Shown here: positions 1-7,580 of the stretch, piece after piece
How the letters are laid out: each line of letters starts with the position of its first letter
Numbering within the stretch: position 1 is the first letter of the stretch
Assembly (NCBI GenBank): GCA_017554335.1
Contig: JAFZIO010000048.1
Span: 1 to 55,117, forward strand
Direction: 5' to 3'
DNA length: 55,117 bases
Source of the DNA: Bacteroidales bacterium
GTDB taxonomy: Bacteria > Bacteroidota > Bacteroidia > Bacteroidales > UBA932
Position numbers and translations under genes: made by a program
The notes under the pieces: generated by a model
Told to the model about the DNA's origin: nothing
The model's input: the letters and a program-made list of their open reading frames with translations, nothing else
Database searches by the model: none

Positions 1-1762
1 ATGCGTTGCGGCCTGCAATGATGAAGGCGATTTCCTTGGAGTCCACGGGGTGCATCTTTCCGTCATAGACGAAGACGCGGATGTCGCGGGCATAGGAACC
101 GGTAAGAGGGCCTTCGACCATGCGCTCCTTGATACCCTTCAGGATAGCGGGCATGAAGCCGAGGTCGATGGCACCGCCGACTACGCAGTTATAGAACTCC
201 AGTTTGCCGCCCCAATCGAGTTCGGTGATATCCTGGGTCTTGATGTTGAGCTGAGTGTCTTTGCCGTCAATCTTGAACTTGGTGTTGAGCTCGCCTTCGG
301 CAGGGCAGACGAGGAGGTGAACCTCACCGAACTGGCCGGCGCCGCCGGACTGCTTCTTGTGACGATACTGAGCGCAAGCCACCTTGGTGATGGTCTCACG
401 GTAAGGCACCTTGGGTGCGAAGAGCTCGACCTCGAGACCGAACTCGTTGTTGATACGCCACTTGACGATGTTGATATGCTGCTCGCCGTTACCGGAAAGG
501 ATGGTCTGGCGGAGTTCCTTGGAATACTCTACAACGACGGTAGGATCCTGGGAAGCGATCTTCTTGAGGGCATCGCCCAGCTTCTGGTCGTCCTGCTGTA
601 CCTTTGCCTTGATGGCGCAGCGGTACTTGGGAGCGGGATACTGGATCTTGTCGTAGCTGATGCCGGAACCGGGGACGGAAAGGGTGGTGCTGCTCTTGCT
701 ATTCTTGAGCTTGACGGCGCAACCGAAGTCACCGGCGTGCAGGTTGGTCACGGGCTCCTTCTTGGAACCGGCCACTGCGTAGATGGCGGAGAAACGGTCC
801 TTGTTGCCGCTCACGGGATCTTCGAGATCCATGCCGGTGGTAAGGGTGCCGCTCATCACCTTGAAGTAAGAAACCTCACCGAGGTGCTGCTCCACGTCGT
901 TCTTGTAGATGAACAGGGAAGCGGGGCCGTTCTCCTTCACGTCGGGAACGGGAGCCACGTCCTTGATGAACTCGAGCAGGCGCTTTACGCCGAGATCCTT
1001 CTTTCCGCAGACGCAGAATACGGGATATACCTCACCGCTGACGATACCCTTGTTGAGGCCGCTGTGAATCTCTTCCTCGCTGAGGGTTCCCTCCTCGAAG
1101 TACTTCTCCATAAGGGCGTCGTCGAACTCGGCGGCCTTCTCGATGAGGGCCTCGCGGTACTCCTCGGCCTCGTCTGCGAACTCTGCAGGGATGTCAAGGA
1201 CGTCGTTGCCCTTGTAGTACTTCATGGTGAGCACGTCGATGACGCCGTCGAAAGCGGCACCGGCTGCATTGGGGAACTGTACGTTGATCATCTTGCCTCC
1301 GAAGGTCTCCTTCATGGAGTTCTGGACGTTGTCCCAGTCGGCCTTGTCGGCGTCGAGCTGGTTGACGGCGATGATCATGGGGAGTTTCTGCTCCTCGGCC
1401 CTGCGGACGAAGCTCTCGGTGCCTACCTCGACACCCTGCTGTGCGTTGATCACCAGCACACCGCTCTCGCATACGCGGAATGCGGAGTATGCGCCGCCGA
1501 TGAAGTCATCGGAACCGGGGGCGTCGATGAAGTTGATCTTGCTGCCCTGGAACTCTGCATAGAGGGGGGTGGCGTAAATGGAACGCTGGTTGAGCTTCTC
1601 GAGCTCGTTGCTGTCGGACAAGGTGTTCTTGTCTTCGATGGAGCCCATTCGGGTAATGACCTTACCCTCATAGAGCATTGCTTCCGCCAACGTGGTCTTG
1701 CCGGACTTGGTGGCGCCGAGCAGGACAACATTGCGTACGTCTTTGGTGGAATATTCTTTCAT
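1..1762 (-). CDS. fusA2: Elongation factor G paralogue (EF-G2 type), 3' part cut by the window edge
   Basis: Ribosomal translocase paralogue of EF-G; at least 587 codons are visible and the C-terminus lies beyond the left edge. The P-loop GATKSGKT is at residues 16-23. The G3 motif reads DAPGS (80-84), where canonical EF-G has DTPGH, so the catalytic His is Ser. The G4 motif reads NQLD (134-137) instead of NKxD. Downstream domains II-IV follow the EF-G order. A Bacteroides EF-G2 lacking GTPase activity and needed for gut colonisation is known, and these substitutions fit that class. The start is the ATG at 1760-1762; a perfect TAGATTTG box (minus strand, 1802-1809) leaves a leader of about 35-40 nt. 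The small gene at 1807-1995 lies just upstream on the same strand. Canonical EF-G is less likely because of the G3/G4 changes. Confidence 0.92.
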   Translation of the reverse strand, partial: MKEYSTKDVRNVVLLGATKSGKTTLAEAMLYEGKVITRMGSIEDKNTLSDSNELEKLNQRSIYATPLYAEFQGSKINFIDAPGSDDFIGGAYSAFRVCESGVLVINAQQGVEVGTESFVRRAEEQKLPMIIAVNQLDADKADWDNVQNSMKETFGGKMINVQFPNAAGAAFDGVIDVLTMKYYKGNDVLDIPAEFADEAEEYREALIEKAAEFDDALMEKYFEEGTLSEEEIHSGLNKGIVSGEVYPVFCVCGKKDLGVKRLLEFIKDVAPVPDVKENGPASLFIYKNDVEQHLGEVSYFKVMSGTLTTGMDLEDPVSGNKDRFSAIYAVAGSKKEPVTNLHAGDFGCAVKLKNSKSSTTLSVPGSGISYDKIQYPAPKYRCAIKAKVQQDDQKLGDALKKIASQDPTVVVEYSKELRQTILSGNGEQHINIVKWRINNEFGLEVELFAPKVPYRETITKVACAQYRHKKQSGGAGQFGEVHLLVCPAEGELNTKFKIDGKDTQLNIKTQDITELDWGGKLEFYNCVVGGAIDLGFMPAILKGIKERMVEGPLTGSYARDIRVFVYDGKMHPVDSKEIAFIIAGRNA

Positions 1763-1801
1763 TTGTATCTGTGGTGTTGTTATTATTTTAACAGTAGCCT
1801 G

Positions 1802-1809
1802 CAAATCTA
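1802..1809 (-). promoter_or_regulatory. Bacteroidota -7 box for the EF-G2 gene
   Basis: On the minus strand this reads TAGATTTG, an exact TAnnTTTG match, 39 bp upstream of the EF-G2 ATG. It overlaps the stop codon of the small upstream gene, so EF-G2 probably has its own promoter. Confidence 0.55.
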
Positions 1810-1995
1810 ATAATTTTTACACCGATTACCAAAATATTCATCGAACACTTGTTCGCCCGTGTATCCGAGCTCGCCCAATATCGTTTCATCCATGTCGTCC
1901 GGGCACACCGAAAGGCGTTTGCAGATAGCCTCGTAACTGTCGAACTCTCCGCTCTGCAGGAGGGTTGCGAATTTCTCGAAATAATTGTCCTTCAT
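1807..1995 (-). CDS. Small acidic hypothetical protein (62 aa)
   Basis: An unrecognised 62-residue protein starting MKDNYFEKFATLL and ending CKNY. It is acidic, with no signal peptide or membrane segment. It contains a central SVCPDDMDETILGELG stretch that looks like a helix-turn-helix or RWP-like small fold, but I cannot assign a family. The frame has the composition expected of a real gene. A weak box (CAATTTTG, minus strand, 2015-2022) sits 19 bp upstream of the ATG. It lies immediately upstream of the EF-G2 gene on the same strand and diverges from the XRE regulator at 2180. Its function is unknown and no link to EF-G2 can be shown from sequence alone. Confidence 0.6.
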   Translation of the reverse strand: MKDNYFEKFATLLQSGEFDSYEAICKRLSVCPDDMDETILGELGYTGEQVFDEYFGNRCKNY

Positions 1996-2053
1996 AACTC
2001 TGTGTTTTGTCTGGCAAAATTGGACACTTGTATTGGAAATCGCAACGTTTTTC

Positions 2054-2077
2054 CGGGGGTAAAAACGGGGGTAAAAA
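2054..2077. repeat. Tandem 12-bp direct repeat (two units) upstream of the XRE regulator
   Basis: The unit CGGGGGTAAAAA occurs twice head to tail at 2054-2065 and 2066-2077. It lies in the divergent gap between the 62-aa gene and the XRE-type regulator, about 90 bp before the regulator's promoter box. It could be an operator, but this is inference. Confidence 0.5.
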
Positions 2078-2164
2078 ATAATTTTTACGATTTTTTCGGT
2101 TTTTGTACAATTTTTATAGAAAAATGTCTAGAAAAACGCTATGGGATAAGCCTGAACTAAGTCT

Positions 2165-2172
2165 TAATTTTG
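2165..2172 (+). promoter_or_regulatory. -7 box of the XRE regulator, giving a near-leaderless transcript
   Basis: TAATTTTG matches TAnnTTTG exactly and ends only 7 bp before the ATG at 2180. A transcript starting at the usual distance would begin at or next to the start codon. Confidence 0.6.
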
Positions 2173-2179
2173 CCAAAGA

Positions 2180-2530
2180 ATGGCTACCATAGATAAGTTT
2201 CACGAAAATATTCGCAGAGAACGGGCAAACAAAGGCTATTCCCAGGACGATATAGCGGAGAAAATGGGGATAGAGCGTTCGACTTACAGCAACTTTGAAC
2301 TTGGCAAAACCAAACTGTTTGCCAAGAACATGTACCGTTTTGCCGAAATAGTAGGCAAGAGCGAGGAAGAAATCCTTCTTGGTAACACGCCGCTTACCGC
2401 CGGATATCTTCAGGAAGGCGTCCTGGAGGACCGTATCAACGTGCTCGATGCCAAGCTGGACCTGGTTTCAGAGAAGCTGGATACCATCCTGGCCCTGCTT
2501 TCCGGCCGTCCCGCAAAAAAGCGTGACTGA
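2180..2530 (+). CDS. XRE-family helix-turn-helix transcriptional regulator
   Basis: A 116-residue DNA-binding protein. Residues about 8-65 form an HTH_3/XRE domain: NKGYSQDDIAEKMGIERSTY gives helices 2 and 3, followed by LGKTKLFAKNMYRFAEI. The C-terminal half is helical (VLDAKLDLVSEKLDTILALL), probably a dimerising coiled coil, and ends in a basic tail. The start ATG lies just after a perfect -7 box. It is divergent from the small acidic gene, with a tandem 12-bp repeat between them that is a candidate site for autoregulation. The target genes cannot be deduced. Confidence 0.85.
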   Translation: MATIDKFHENIRRERANKGYSQDDIAEKMGIERSTYSNFELGKTKLFAKNMYRFAEIVGKSEEEILLGNTPLTAGYLQEGVLEDRINVLDAKLDLVSEKLDTILALLSGRPAKKRD

Positions 2531-2566
2531 TTAAAAAGTGCAGTTGCCTGTTTCGGCATTTCTGAT

Positions 2567-2574
2567 TACCTTTG
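2567..2574 (+). promoter_or_regulatory. -7 box of rnhB (near-leaderless)
   Basis: TACCTTTG ends 6 bp before the ATG at 2581. A GTTG -33-like element at 2543-2546 is 20 bp upstream, matching the TTTG-N19-21-TAnnTTTG layout. The box also argues against a start at the in-frame TTG at 2572, which lies inside it. Confidence 0.6.
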
Positions 2575-2580
2575 CCAAAC

Positions 2581-3192
2581 ATGCAGCGAGAAATCTCATT
2601 ACTTCCATACATGGAAGCCGGCAGGATAGAGGCCGGCTGTGACGAGGCTGGCCGCGGCCCTCTCGCCGGGCCCGTTTATGCCGCCGCCGTCATCCTCCCT
2701 CCGGATTTCCGGCACCCGCTGCTGAACGACTCCAAACAGATGAGCCGCAAGGCCCGCGAGACCCTGCGTCCCATTATCGAAAAGGAGGCCGTAGCATGGG
2801 CCGTCGTGCCTGTGGAGGCGGAAGAGATCGACCGCATCAACATACTCAAGGCCAGCATCACCGGCATGCAGCGGGCGGTACGGGCCCTCAAAGTCAAACC
2901 GGATTTCCTTCTGATAGACGGCAACCGCTTCTATCCCTTCGACGGCTATCCCTATAAGACCGTGGTCCACGGGGACGCCACCTACGCCAGCATCGCCGCG
3001 GCATCCGTCCTCGCCAAGACGTGGCGGGACGAGCGCATGGAAGAGCTCTCGAAACTCTATCCCGGCTACGGATGGGAGCGCAACGCCGGCTATCCCACCA
3101 GGGAGCATATAGAAGCCATCAAACTCAACGGCTACACTCCCGAGCATCGCAAGTCATTCCATCCCAAAGAATTAGAACCAACATTATTCTGA
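2581..3192 (+). CDS. rnhB: Ribonuclease HII
   Basis: Endonuclease that cleaves the RNA strand of RNA-DNA hybrids and starts removal of misincorporated ribonucleotides. The 203-residue length is normal for the family. The signature AGCDEAGRGPLAGPVYAAAV near residues 17-36 carries the first catalytic Asp and Glu. DSKQMSRKARE, LLIDGN and the YASIAAASVLAKTWRDERM segment supply the other conserved acidic positions. I chose the ATG at 2581 because the upstream in-frame TTG lies inside the promoter. The next gene begins 1 bp after the stop codon, so the S46 peptidase may be cotranscribed. Confidence 0.95.
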   Translation: MQREISLLPYMEAGRIEAGCDEAGRGPLAGPVYAAAVILPPDFRHPLLNDSKQMSRKARETLRPIIEKEAVAWAVVPVEAEEIDRINILKASITGMQRAVRALKVKPDFLLIDGNRFYPFDGYPYKTVVHGDATYASIAAASVLAKTWRDERMEELSKLYPGYGWERNAGYPTREHIEAIKLNGYTPEHRKSFHPKELEPTLF

Positions 3193-3193
3193 T

Positions 3194-5308
3194 ATGAAAC
3201 GTTTATTTATCGCACTTGCCAGCGCAATGCTGCTATTGCCCGCCACCCTCAGGGCCGATGAAGGCATGTGGCTCCTGCCCCTGCTCGAGAAGATGAATGC
3301 CGACGCCATGAAGAATCTCGGCGCCCGCCTCACCCCGGAGCAGATTTACAGCATCAACAACTCCTCCATCAAAGACGCCATCGTGCAGTTCGGCGGCGGC
3401 TGTACCGGAGAAATAGTATCCGGCAGCGGCCTGCTGCTTACCAACCATCATTGCGGATACGGCAGCATCCAGTCCCTCTCGACCACCGAGCACAACTATC
3501 TGGAAGACGGCTATTGGGCCAAGTCCAGGGCGGAGGAACTTCCCGTCCCCGGCCTCACCGTGCGCTTCCTGCAGAGCATGACTGACGTTACCGACGCCCT
3601 TGCTTCCGGCGCCAGCCGCCGCGAGCTCATCAGCGAGGCGGAGAAGGCCAACCCCCACTGCCAGGTGCGTATAGTGAGTTTCTACAACGAGAACGTACAG
3701 TACCTCATCGTTTCCAAGGTATACCGCGACGTGCGTTTCGTGGGCGCTCCGCCGGCATCTTCCGGTAAGTTCGGCGGCGACACCGACAACTGGATGTGGC
3801 CCCGTCACACTTGCGACTTCTCCTGCTTCCGCGTATATGCCGGCCCCGACAACGAGCCTGCTGACTATTCCCAGGAGAACGTGCCCATGGTGCCCCGCCA
3901 GTTCCTCGGCGTCTCTCTCAAGGGCGTGCACGAGGGCGACTTTGCCATGATCATGGGTTACCCCGGCAGCACCCAGCGTTTCCAGACAGCCGCCCAGCTG
4001 GAGGACATGCTCGAGACCAACAATATCCGCATCGCCGCCCGCGGAGTCCGTCAGGACGTGCTCTGGAAGGCCATGCGTGCAGATGAGAAAGTGTCCCTGC
4101 AGTACGCCAGCAAGTACTCCGGCTCCTCCAACGGCTGGAAGAAGTGGATAGGCATGAAGCAGGCTTTCGAGGCCCTTCAGATTATCCCCCGCGAGAAGCA
4201 GAAGGAGCAGGAGCTCCAGGAGTGGATCAAAGAAGACGCCGGACGCGTTGAGGCTTACGGCGGTGCTATCGACAAGATTGCCGAGTGCGTAGAGGAGGCT
4301 TCCGCTCCCAACAAGGCCGGCACCCTCCTGCAGGAGAGCCTCGGCCGCATCGAGCTGGTCAACTTCGCCCTCTCCATGAACCGCAACCGTCAGGGCATGC
4401 GCGGCGGCCCCGTGCCTCCCCAGGGCCAGGCTCCCGAAATGAGTGAGGAAGAGGCCATCAACGCCATGAAGAAGTTCCTCGCCAGGCAGTACAAGGACTA
4501 CGACGCCAAGGTCGACCATGACGTCGCAATCGCCCTCATAGACTTCTACAAGGCCAATGTTGCTCCGGAGGACGCCATCTCCATCGGCGGCAAGAGCATC
4601 CTGAAGATCGATACCCGCAAGTACGTGGACGACCTATTCAAGAAGAGCGTCTTCGTGTCCGAAGAGAAGCTGAACGCCAAGCCCCTGAACGCCAAAGTTC
4701 TGGCCGCCGATCCTGCCGTACAGCTGGGAGACGCCATTATGACTGCCATGATGCCCAAGCGCGAAGCGGTTATGGCCCCCCGTATAAAGATGGCAGAGGC
4801 CACCAAGGCTTACGCCGCCAGCCTGCTGGAGTGGAAGAAGGGCGAGCCGTCCTACCCGGACGCCAACAGCACCTGCCGCTTAACTTACGGTACCGTAAAG
4901 AGTTACGAACCTAAGGACGGCGTGCTCTATAAGTATTACACCACCCTGAAGGGTGTGATGGAGAAGGAAGATCCCGACAACTACGAGTTCCGCGTGCCCG
5001 CACGTCTTAAGGAAATCTATGAAACCAAGGACTACGGCCAGTACGCCAATGAGAACGGCGAACTCGTGGCCTGCTTCCTCACCAACCTGGACATCACCGG
5101 CGGCAACTCCGGCAGCCCTGTCATGGACGCCGACGGCAACCTCATCGGTCTTGCCTTCGACGGCAACTGGGAGAGCATGAGTTCCGACGTCATGTTCGAG
5201 CCTGACCTCCAGCGCTGCATCTGCGTAGACATACGTTACGTGCTGCTGATGATGGATAAGTTCGGCGGCGCCGGCTACCTGCTCGACGAAATGAACATCG
5301 TGCGCTAA
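3194..5308 (+). CDS. S46-family dipeptidyl-peptidase, DPP7-like
   Basis: Periplasmic serine exopeptidase releasing dipeptides from peptide N-termini, used by Bacteroidota for peptide nutrition. It has 704 residues, normal for S46. Residues 1-21 are a signal peptide, and the mature protein begins DEGMWLLPLLEKM, a family hallmark. The catalytic His is in TNHHCGYG (H85), the Asp probably in WPRHTCDFS, and the Ser in TGGNSGSPV (S639). The residue 18 after the Ser is Gly (FDGNW). In DPP11 an Arg at that place gives Asp/Glu specificity, so Gly suggests DPP7-like preference for hydrophobic P1; this is inference. The stop overlaps the mrp start in TAATG, implying translational coupling. Confidence 0.93.
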   Translation: MKRLFIALASAMLLLPATLRADEGMWLLPLLEKMNADAMKNLGARLTPEQIYSINNSSIKDAIVQFGGGCTGEIVSGSGLLLTNHHCGYGSIQSLSTTEHNYLEDGYWAKSRAEELPVPGLTVRFLQSMTDVTDALASGASRRELISEAEKANPHCQVRIVSFYNENVQYLIVSKVYRDVRFVGAPPASSGKFGGDTDNWMWPRHTCDFSCFRVYAGPDNEPADYSQENVPMVPRQFLGVSLKGVHEGDFAMIMGYPGSTQRFQTAAQLEDMLETNNIRIAARGVRQDVLWKAMRADEKVSLQYASKYSGSSNGWKKWIGMKQAFEALQIIPREKQKEQELQEWIKEDAGRVEAYGGAIDKIAECVEEASAPNKAGTLLQESLGRIELVNFALSMNRNRQGMRGGPVPPQGQAPEMSEEEAINAMKKFLARQYKDYDAKVDHDVAIALIDFYKANVAPEDAISIGGKSILKIDTRKYVDDLFKKSVFVSEEKLNAKPLNAKVLAADPAVQLGDAIMTAMMPKREAVMAPRIKMAEATKAYAASLLEWKKGEPSYPDANSTCRLTYGTVKSYEPKDGVLYKYYTTLKGVMEKEDPDNYEFRVPARLKEIYETKDYGQYANENGELVACFLTNLDITGGNSGSPVMDADGNLIGLAFDGNWESMSSDVMFEPDLQRCICVDIRYVLLMMDKFGGAGYLLDEMNIVR

Positions 5309-6444
5309 TGACTGAAAAAGAGATACTTGCGTTATTGCGGGACGTCCGCCATCCGGGCAAGGGCGACAAGGATATCGTGGAGCTTGGAATGGTCCAGAAG
5401 GTTACGGTCGAAGAAGTTCTGGAGCGAAGCGACGAGGGGGGTGTCGGGGGGAACGCCCCCCGTCCCCTGGGGGTGCAGGGGGATAGTAGTCCGACAGCGT
5501 CAGCTGTCGTGACCCTGGCGTTTCCCAAGCGCCGCGACCCTTTGGCTGAATATCTGATTGGCGCCACTCGCGCAGCACTTATCCGCGGCGGCGTCAAGGA
5601 CCCGAAGGTGGAGACGGTGGTGCTGGAGGAGGCGGCTCCCAAGAAGAAGGGGATGGAGTTCGACACTGAGTGCCTGCGGAACGTACGCCACATAGTGGGC
5701 GTGGCCTCCGGAAAGGGAGGCGTGGGCAAATCCACCGTAGCCGTCAATCTGGCGTGCGCCCTCGCTCGCCTGGGTTACAAAGTGGGACTGGCCGACGCCG
5801 ACGTGTACGGCCCTTCCGTGCCGCTGATGACGGGAACTGAAGGCTCCCAGCCGATGGCGGAGGAGGTCGACGGGCGTGAACTCATCGTTCCGCTGGAGAA
5901 GTACGGCGTCAAGTGGATGAGTATCGGCTACTTCGCCGAACGCGGGCAGGCGCTTATCTGGCGCGGCCCCATGGCGACGAACGCCCTTAAGCAGATGATT
6001 CTGCAGGTGAAGTGGGGGACGCTGGACTTCCTGCTGGTGGATATGCCTCCGGGAACGGGGGACATCCATATCAGCCTGATGCAGGAGGTGCCGGTTGAGG
6101 GTGCGATTATCGTGACGACGCCGCAGGAGGTGGCGCTGGCGGATGTTGAGAAGGGGGCGGCGATGTTCCGCAACCCCGGCATCAACCGGCCCATTTTCGG
6201 CATCGTGGAGAATATGGCGTGGTTTACGCCGGCGGAGCATCCGGACGAGAAGTATTACATTTTCGGACGCGACGGTGGTGCCCGCATGGCGGAGGACCTC
6301 GGCATCGAGCTCCTCGGGCGTATTCCGCTGGTGCAGAGCATCTGCGAGAGCGGTGACGCCGGCGAGCCCGCCGCCCTCGGCACCCGTCCCGACGCCGCTG
6401 CCTTCCTCGACCTCGCCGCCCGCCTCGCCGAAAAACTTGGATGA
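5308..6444 (+). CDS. mrp: Mrp/NBP35-family ATP-binding iron-sulfur carrier with an in-frame repeat insertion
   Basis: Cytosolic P-loop ATPase proposed to carry and deliver Fe-S clusters. It has 378 residues. The N-terminal MIP18 (DUF59) domain spans about 1-95 and the deviant Walker A ASGKGGVGKSTVAVNLA begins near residue 132. VDMPPGTGD and VTTPQEVALADV follow. The C-terminal CxxC of E. coli Mrp is absent, with ENMAWFTPAE in its place. About 28 residues (roughly 5422-5505) interrupt the MIP18 domain between VTVEEVL and VVTLAFPKRRDPL. Their DNA includes a 43-bp repeat found again inside ksgA. The reading frame is intact, so the protein is probably functional with an added loop. The start overlaps the peptidase stop (TAATG). 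Confidence 0.92.
   Translation: MTEKEILALLRDVRHPGKGDKDIVELGMVQKVTVEEVLERSDEGGVGGNAPRPLGVQGDSSPTASAVVTLAFPKRRDPLAEYLIGATRAALIRGGVKDPKVETVVLEEAAPKKKGMEFDTECLRNVRHIVGVASGKGGVGKSTVAVNLACALARLGYKVGLADADVYGPSVPLMTGTEGSQPMAEEVDGRELIVPLEKYGVKWMSIGYFAERGQALIWRGPMATNALKQMILQVKWGTLDFLLVDMPPGTGDIHISLMQEVPVEGAIIVTTPQEVALADVEKGAAMFRNPGINRPIFGIVENMAWFTPAEHPDEKYYIFGRDGGARMAEDLGIELLGRIPLVQSICESGDAGEPAALGTRPDAAAFLDLAARLAEKLG
5421..5505 (+). repeat. G+C-rich palindromic repeat, copy 1, inside mrp
   Basis: Positions 5421-5463 are identical to 6706-6748 in ksgA. The core is a GGGGGG-AACG-CCCCCC hairpin followed by CCCCTGGGGG. Here the repeat's first base is codon position 3, giving ERSDEGGVGGNAPRPLG. The right part differs from the ksgA copy and contains a small inverted repeat, CGACAG/CTGTCG. 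The insert preserves the mrp frame. Confidence 0.85.
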
Positions 6445-6597
6445 CCGTCCGACTGTCGCTCTCCGGGGCTGCCACCGGAGAGAACTTCGCGCTACGCGCT
6501 CATCCCTCCCAACCTGGCGGTTGGGCCCCTCCCTCTAACGTGTCCGAGGGTGGACACGGTTCCTCCGGTGGCAGCCCCGGAAAGCTGGTCAGACGGT
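6444..6597. repeat. 154-bp nested palindromic element between mrp and ksgA
   Basis: Outer arms 6444-6453 and 6588-6597 pair at 9 of 10 bases. An 18-bp perfect inverted repeat follows (6462-6479 with 6564-6581, arm TCCGGGGCTGCCACCGGA). Inside are two more hairpins: CCCAACC-TGGC-GGTTGGG at 6508-6525 and GTGTCC-6 nt-GGACAC at 6540-6557. It fills almost the whole gap between the two genes. It resembles REP- or MITE-like extragenic elements; no transposase is nearby. Confidence 0.8.
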
Positions 6598-6608
6598 AAT
6601 TATTGTAT

Positions 6609-7508
6609 ATGGAAGTAAGAGCTAAAAAAGCATTAGGGCAACATTTCTTAACAGATCAATCGATTGCAAAGCGAATTGTCGACACGCTTGGTAATGGCAA
6701 TTTAGGGAGCGAAGCGACGAGGGGGGTGTCGGGGGGAACGCCCCCCGTGCCCCTAGGGGCAGCAGCGGAGCTGCGGGGGTTGGAAGCCGCAGGCGGCGGG
6801 ACGACTTGTCGGACCGACGTCCTGGAAATCGGGCCTGGTATGGGAGTATTAACTCAATACCTGCTGCAGCGGGACGACATAGACCTGAAGGCAGTAGAGC
6901 TGGACGGCGAGTCGGTCGAGTACCTGCTGACGCACTTCCCCGGCATGCAGGGCCGCCTGCTGCAGGCGGACTACCTGCGCCTGGACATGAACCGCGTGTT
7001 CAATGGCCCCTACCGCATAATCGGCAACTTCCCCTACAACATCTCCTCGCAAATCTTCTTCAAGATCCTGGACGATAAGGACCGCATCCCGGAGGTTGTC
7101 TGTATGATACAAAAGGAGGTGGCGGAACGCATCGCCGAAAAGCCCGGGAGCAAGACCTACGGCATCCTGAGCGTGCTGCTGCAAGCCTGGTACGACATCG
7201 AATACTGCTTCACCGTGGGCCCGGGAGCCTTTGCTCCGCCGCCCAAGGTGCAGTCGGCCGTAATCCGCCTTACCCGCAACGGCCGCACAGAGCTCGGCTG
7301 CGACGAGAAGCTCTTCAAGCAAGTGGTCAAGACGGCATTCAACCAGAGACGCAAGACGCTGAGGAACGCCCTCAAGCCGCTGCTGAAAGACAAATTGACA
7401 GACGGTTCTGTCATGTTGAGCGACAGCGAAACATCTATTCTGGATCTGCGGGCCGAACGCCTGAGCGTGGAAGACTTCATCCGGCTGACACAGGCTATCG
7501 CAGAATAA
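6609..7508 (+). CDS. rsmA: 16S rRNA (adenine1518/1519-N6)-dimethyltransferase with an in-frame repeat insertion
   Basis: KsgA/RsmA dimethylates two adjacent adenines near the 3' end of 16S rRNA during small-subunit maturation. It has 299 residues. The N-terminal KKALGQHFLTDQSIAKRIV is the family signature. The SAM-binding motif is VLEIGPGMGVLTQ and the target-binding motif is IGNFPYNISSQI. The start is the ATG at 6609; an upstream in-frame TTG at 6603 is less likely. Between LGNGNLG and DVLEIGPG lies an insert of about 36 residues (6708-6815) that other KsgA proteins lack. It is encoded by the same 43-bp repeat as in mrp, read in another frame (SEATRGVSGGTPPVPLG). It sits before the SAM motif I, and both flanking motifs are intact. 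Confidence 0.94.
   Translation: MEVRAKKALGQHFLTDQSIAKRIVDTLGNGNLGSEATRGVSGGTPPVPLGAAAELRGLEAAGGGTTCRTDVLEIGPGMGVLTQYLLQRDDIDLKAVELDGESVEYLLTHFPGMQGRLLQADYLRLDMNRVFNGPYRIIGNFPYNISSQIFFKILDDKDRIPEVVCMIQKEVAERIAEKPGSKTYGILSVLLQAWYDIEYCFTVGPGAFAPPPKVQSAVIRLTRNGRTELGCDEKLFKQVVKTAFNQRRKTLRNALKPLLKDKLTDGSVMLSDSETSILDLRAERLSVEDFIRLTQAIAE
6706..6815 (+). repeat. G+C-rich palindromic repeat, copy 2, inside ksgA
   Basis: Positions 6706-6748 are identical to 5421-5463 in mrp. The copy continues with GCCCCTAGGGGCAGCAGCGG and GAGCTGCGGGGG, which has a close inverted relative at 40123-40191. The repeat's first base is codon position 2 here but position 3 in mrp. The insert is 36 codons and keeps the ksgA frame open. 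Confidence 0.85.
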
Positions 7509-7513
7509 AAAGA

Positions 7514-7556
7514 CAAGAGGCTGACCGAAAACCAATAAAAAACGGTCAGCCTCTTG
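7514..7556. terminator. Bidirectional hairpin terminator between ksgA and the convergent barrel gene
   Basis: A 14-bp perfect stem (CAAGAGGCTGACCG with CGGTCAGCCTCTTG) with a 15-nt A-rich loop sits between two convergent gene ends. The flanks are A/T-rich but have no long T run, so the call rests on position and stem strength. Confidence 0.7.
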
Positions 7557-7580
7557 GCAAAAATAAAGTGTGTGGATAAA

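Noticed and set aside
50-1810. A 586-codon open frame on the plus strand
   Set aside because: It is the antisense of the EF-G2 gene, whose motifs are clear. Its Leu/Val/Gly/Glu-rich product is what antisense reading of a G+C-rich gene gives.
6444-6608. Ordinary terminator for mrp
   Set aside because: The inverted repeat arms are 84 bp apart with nested hairpins and no T tract, so it is better described as a palindromic element.
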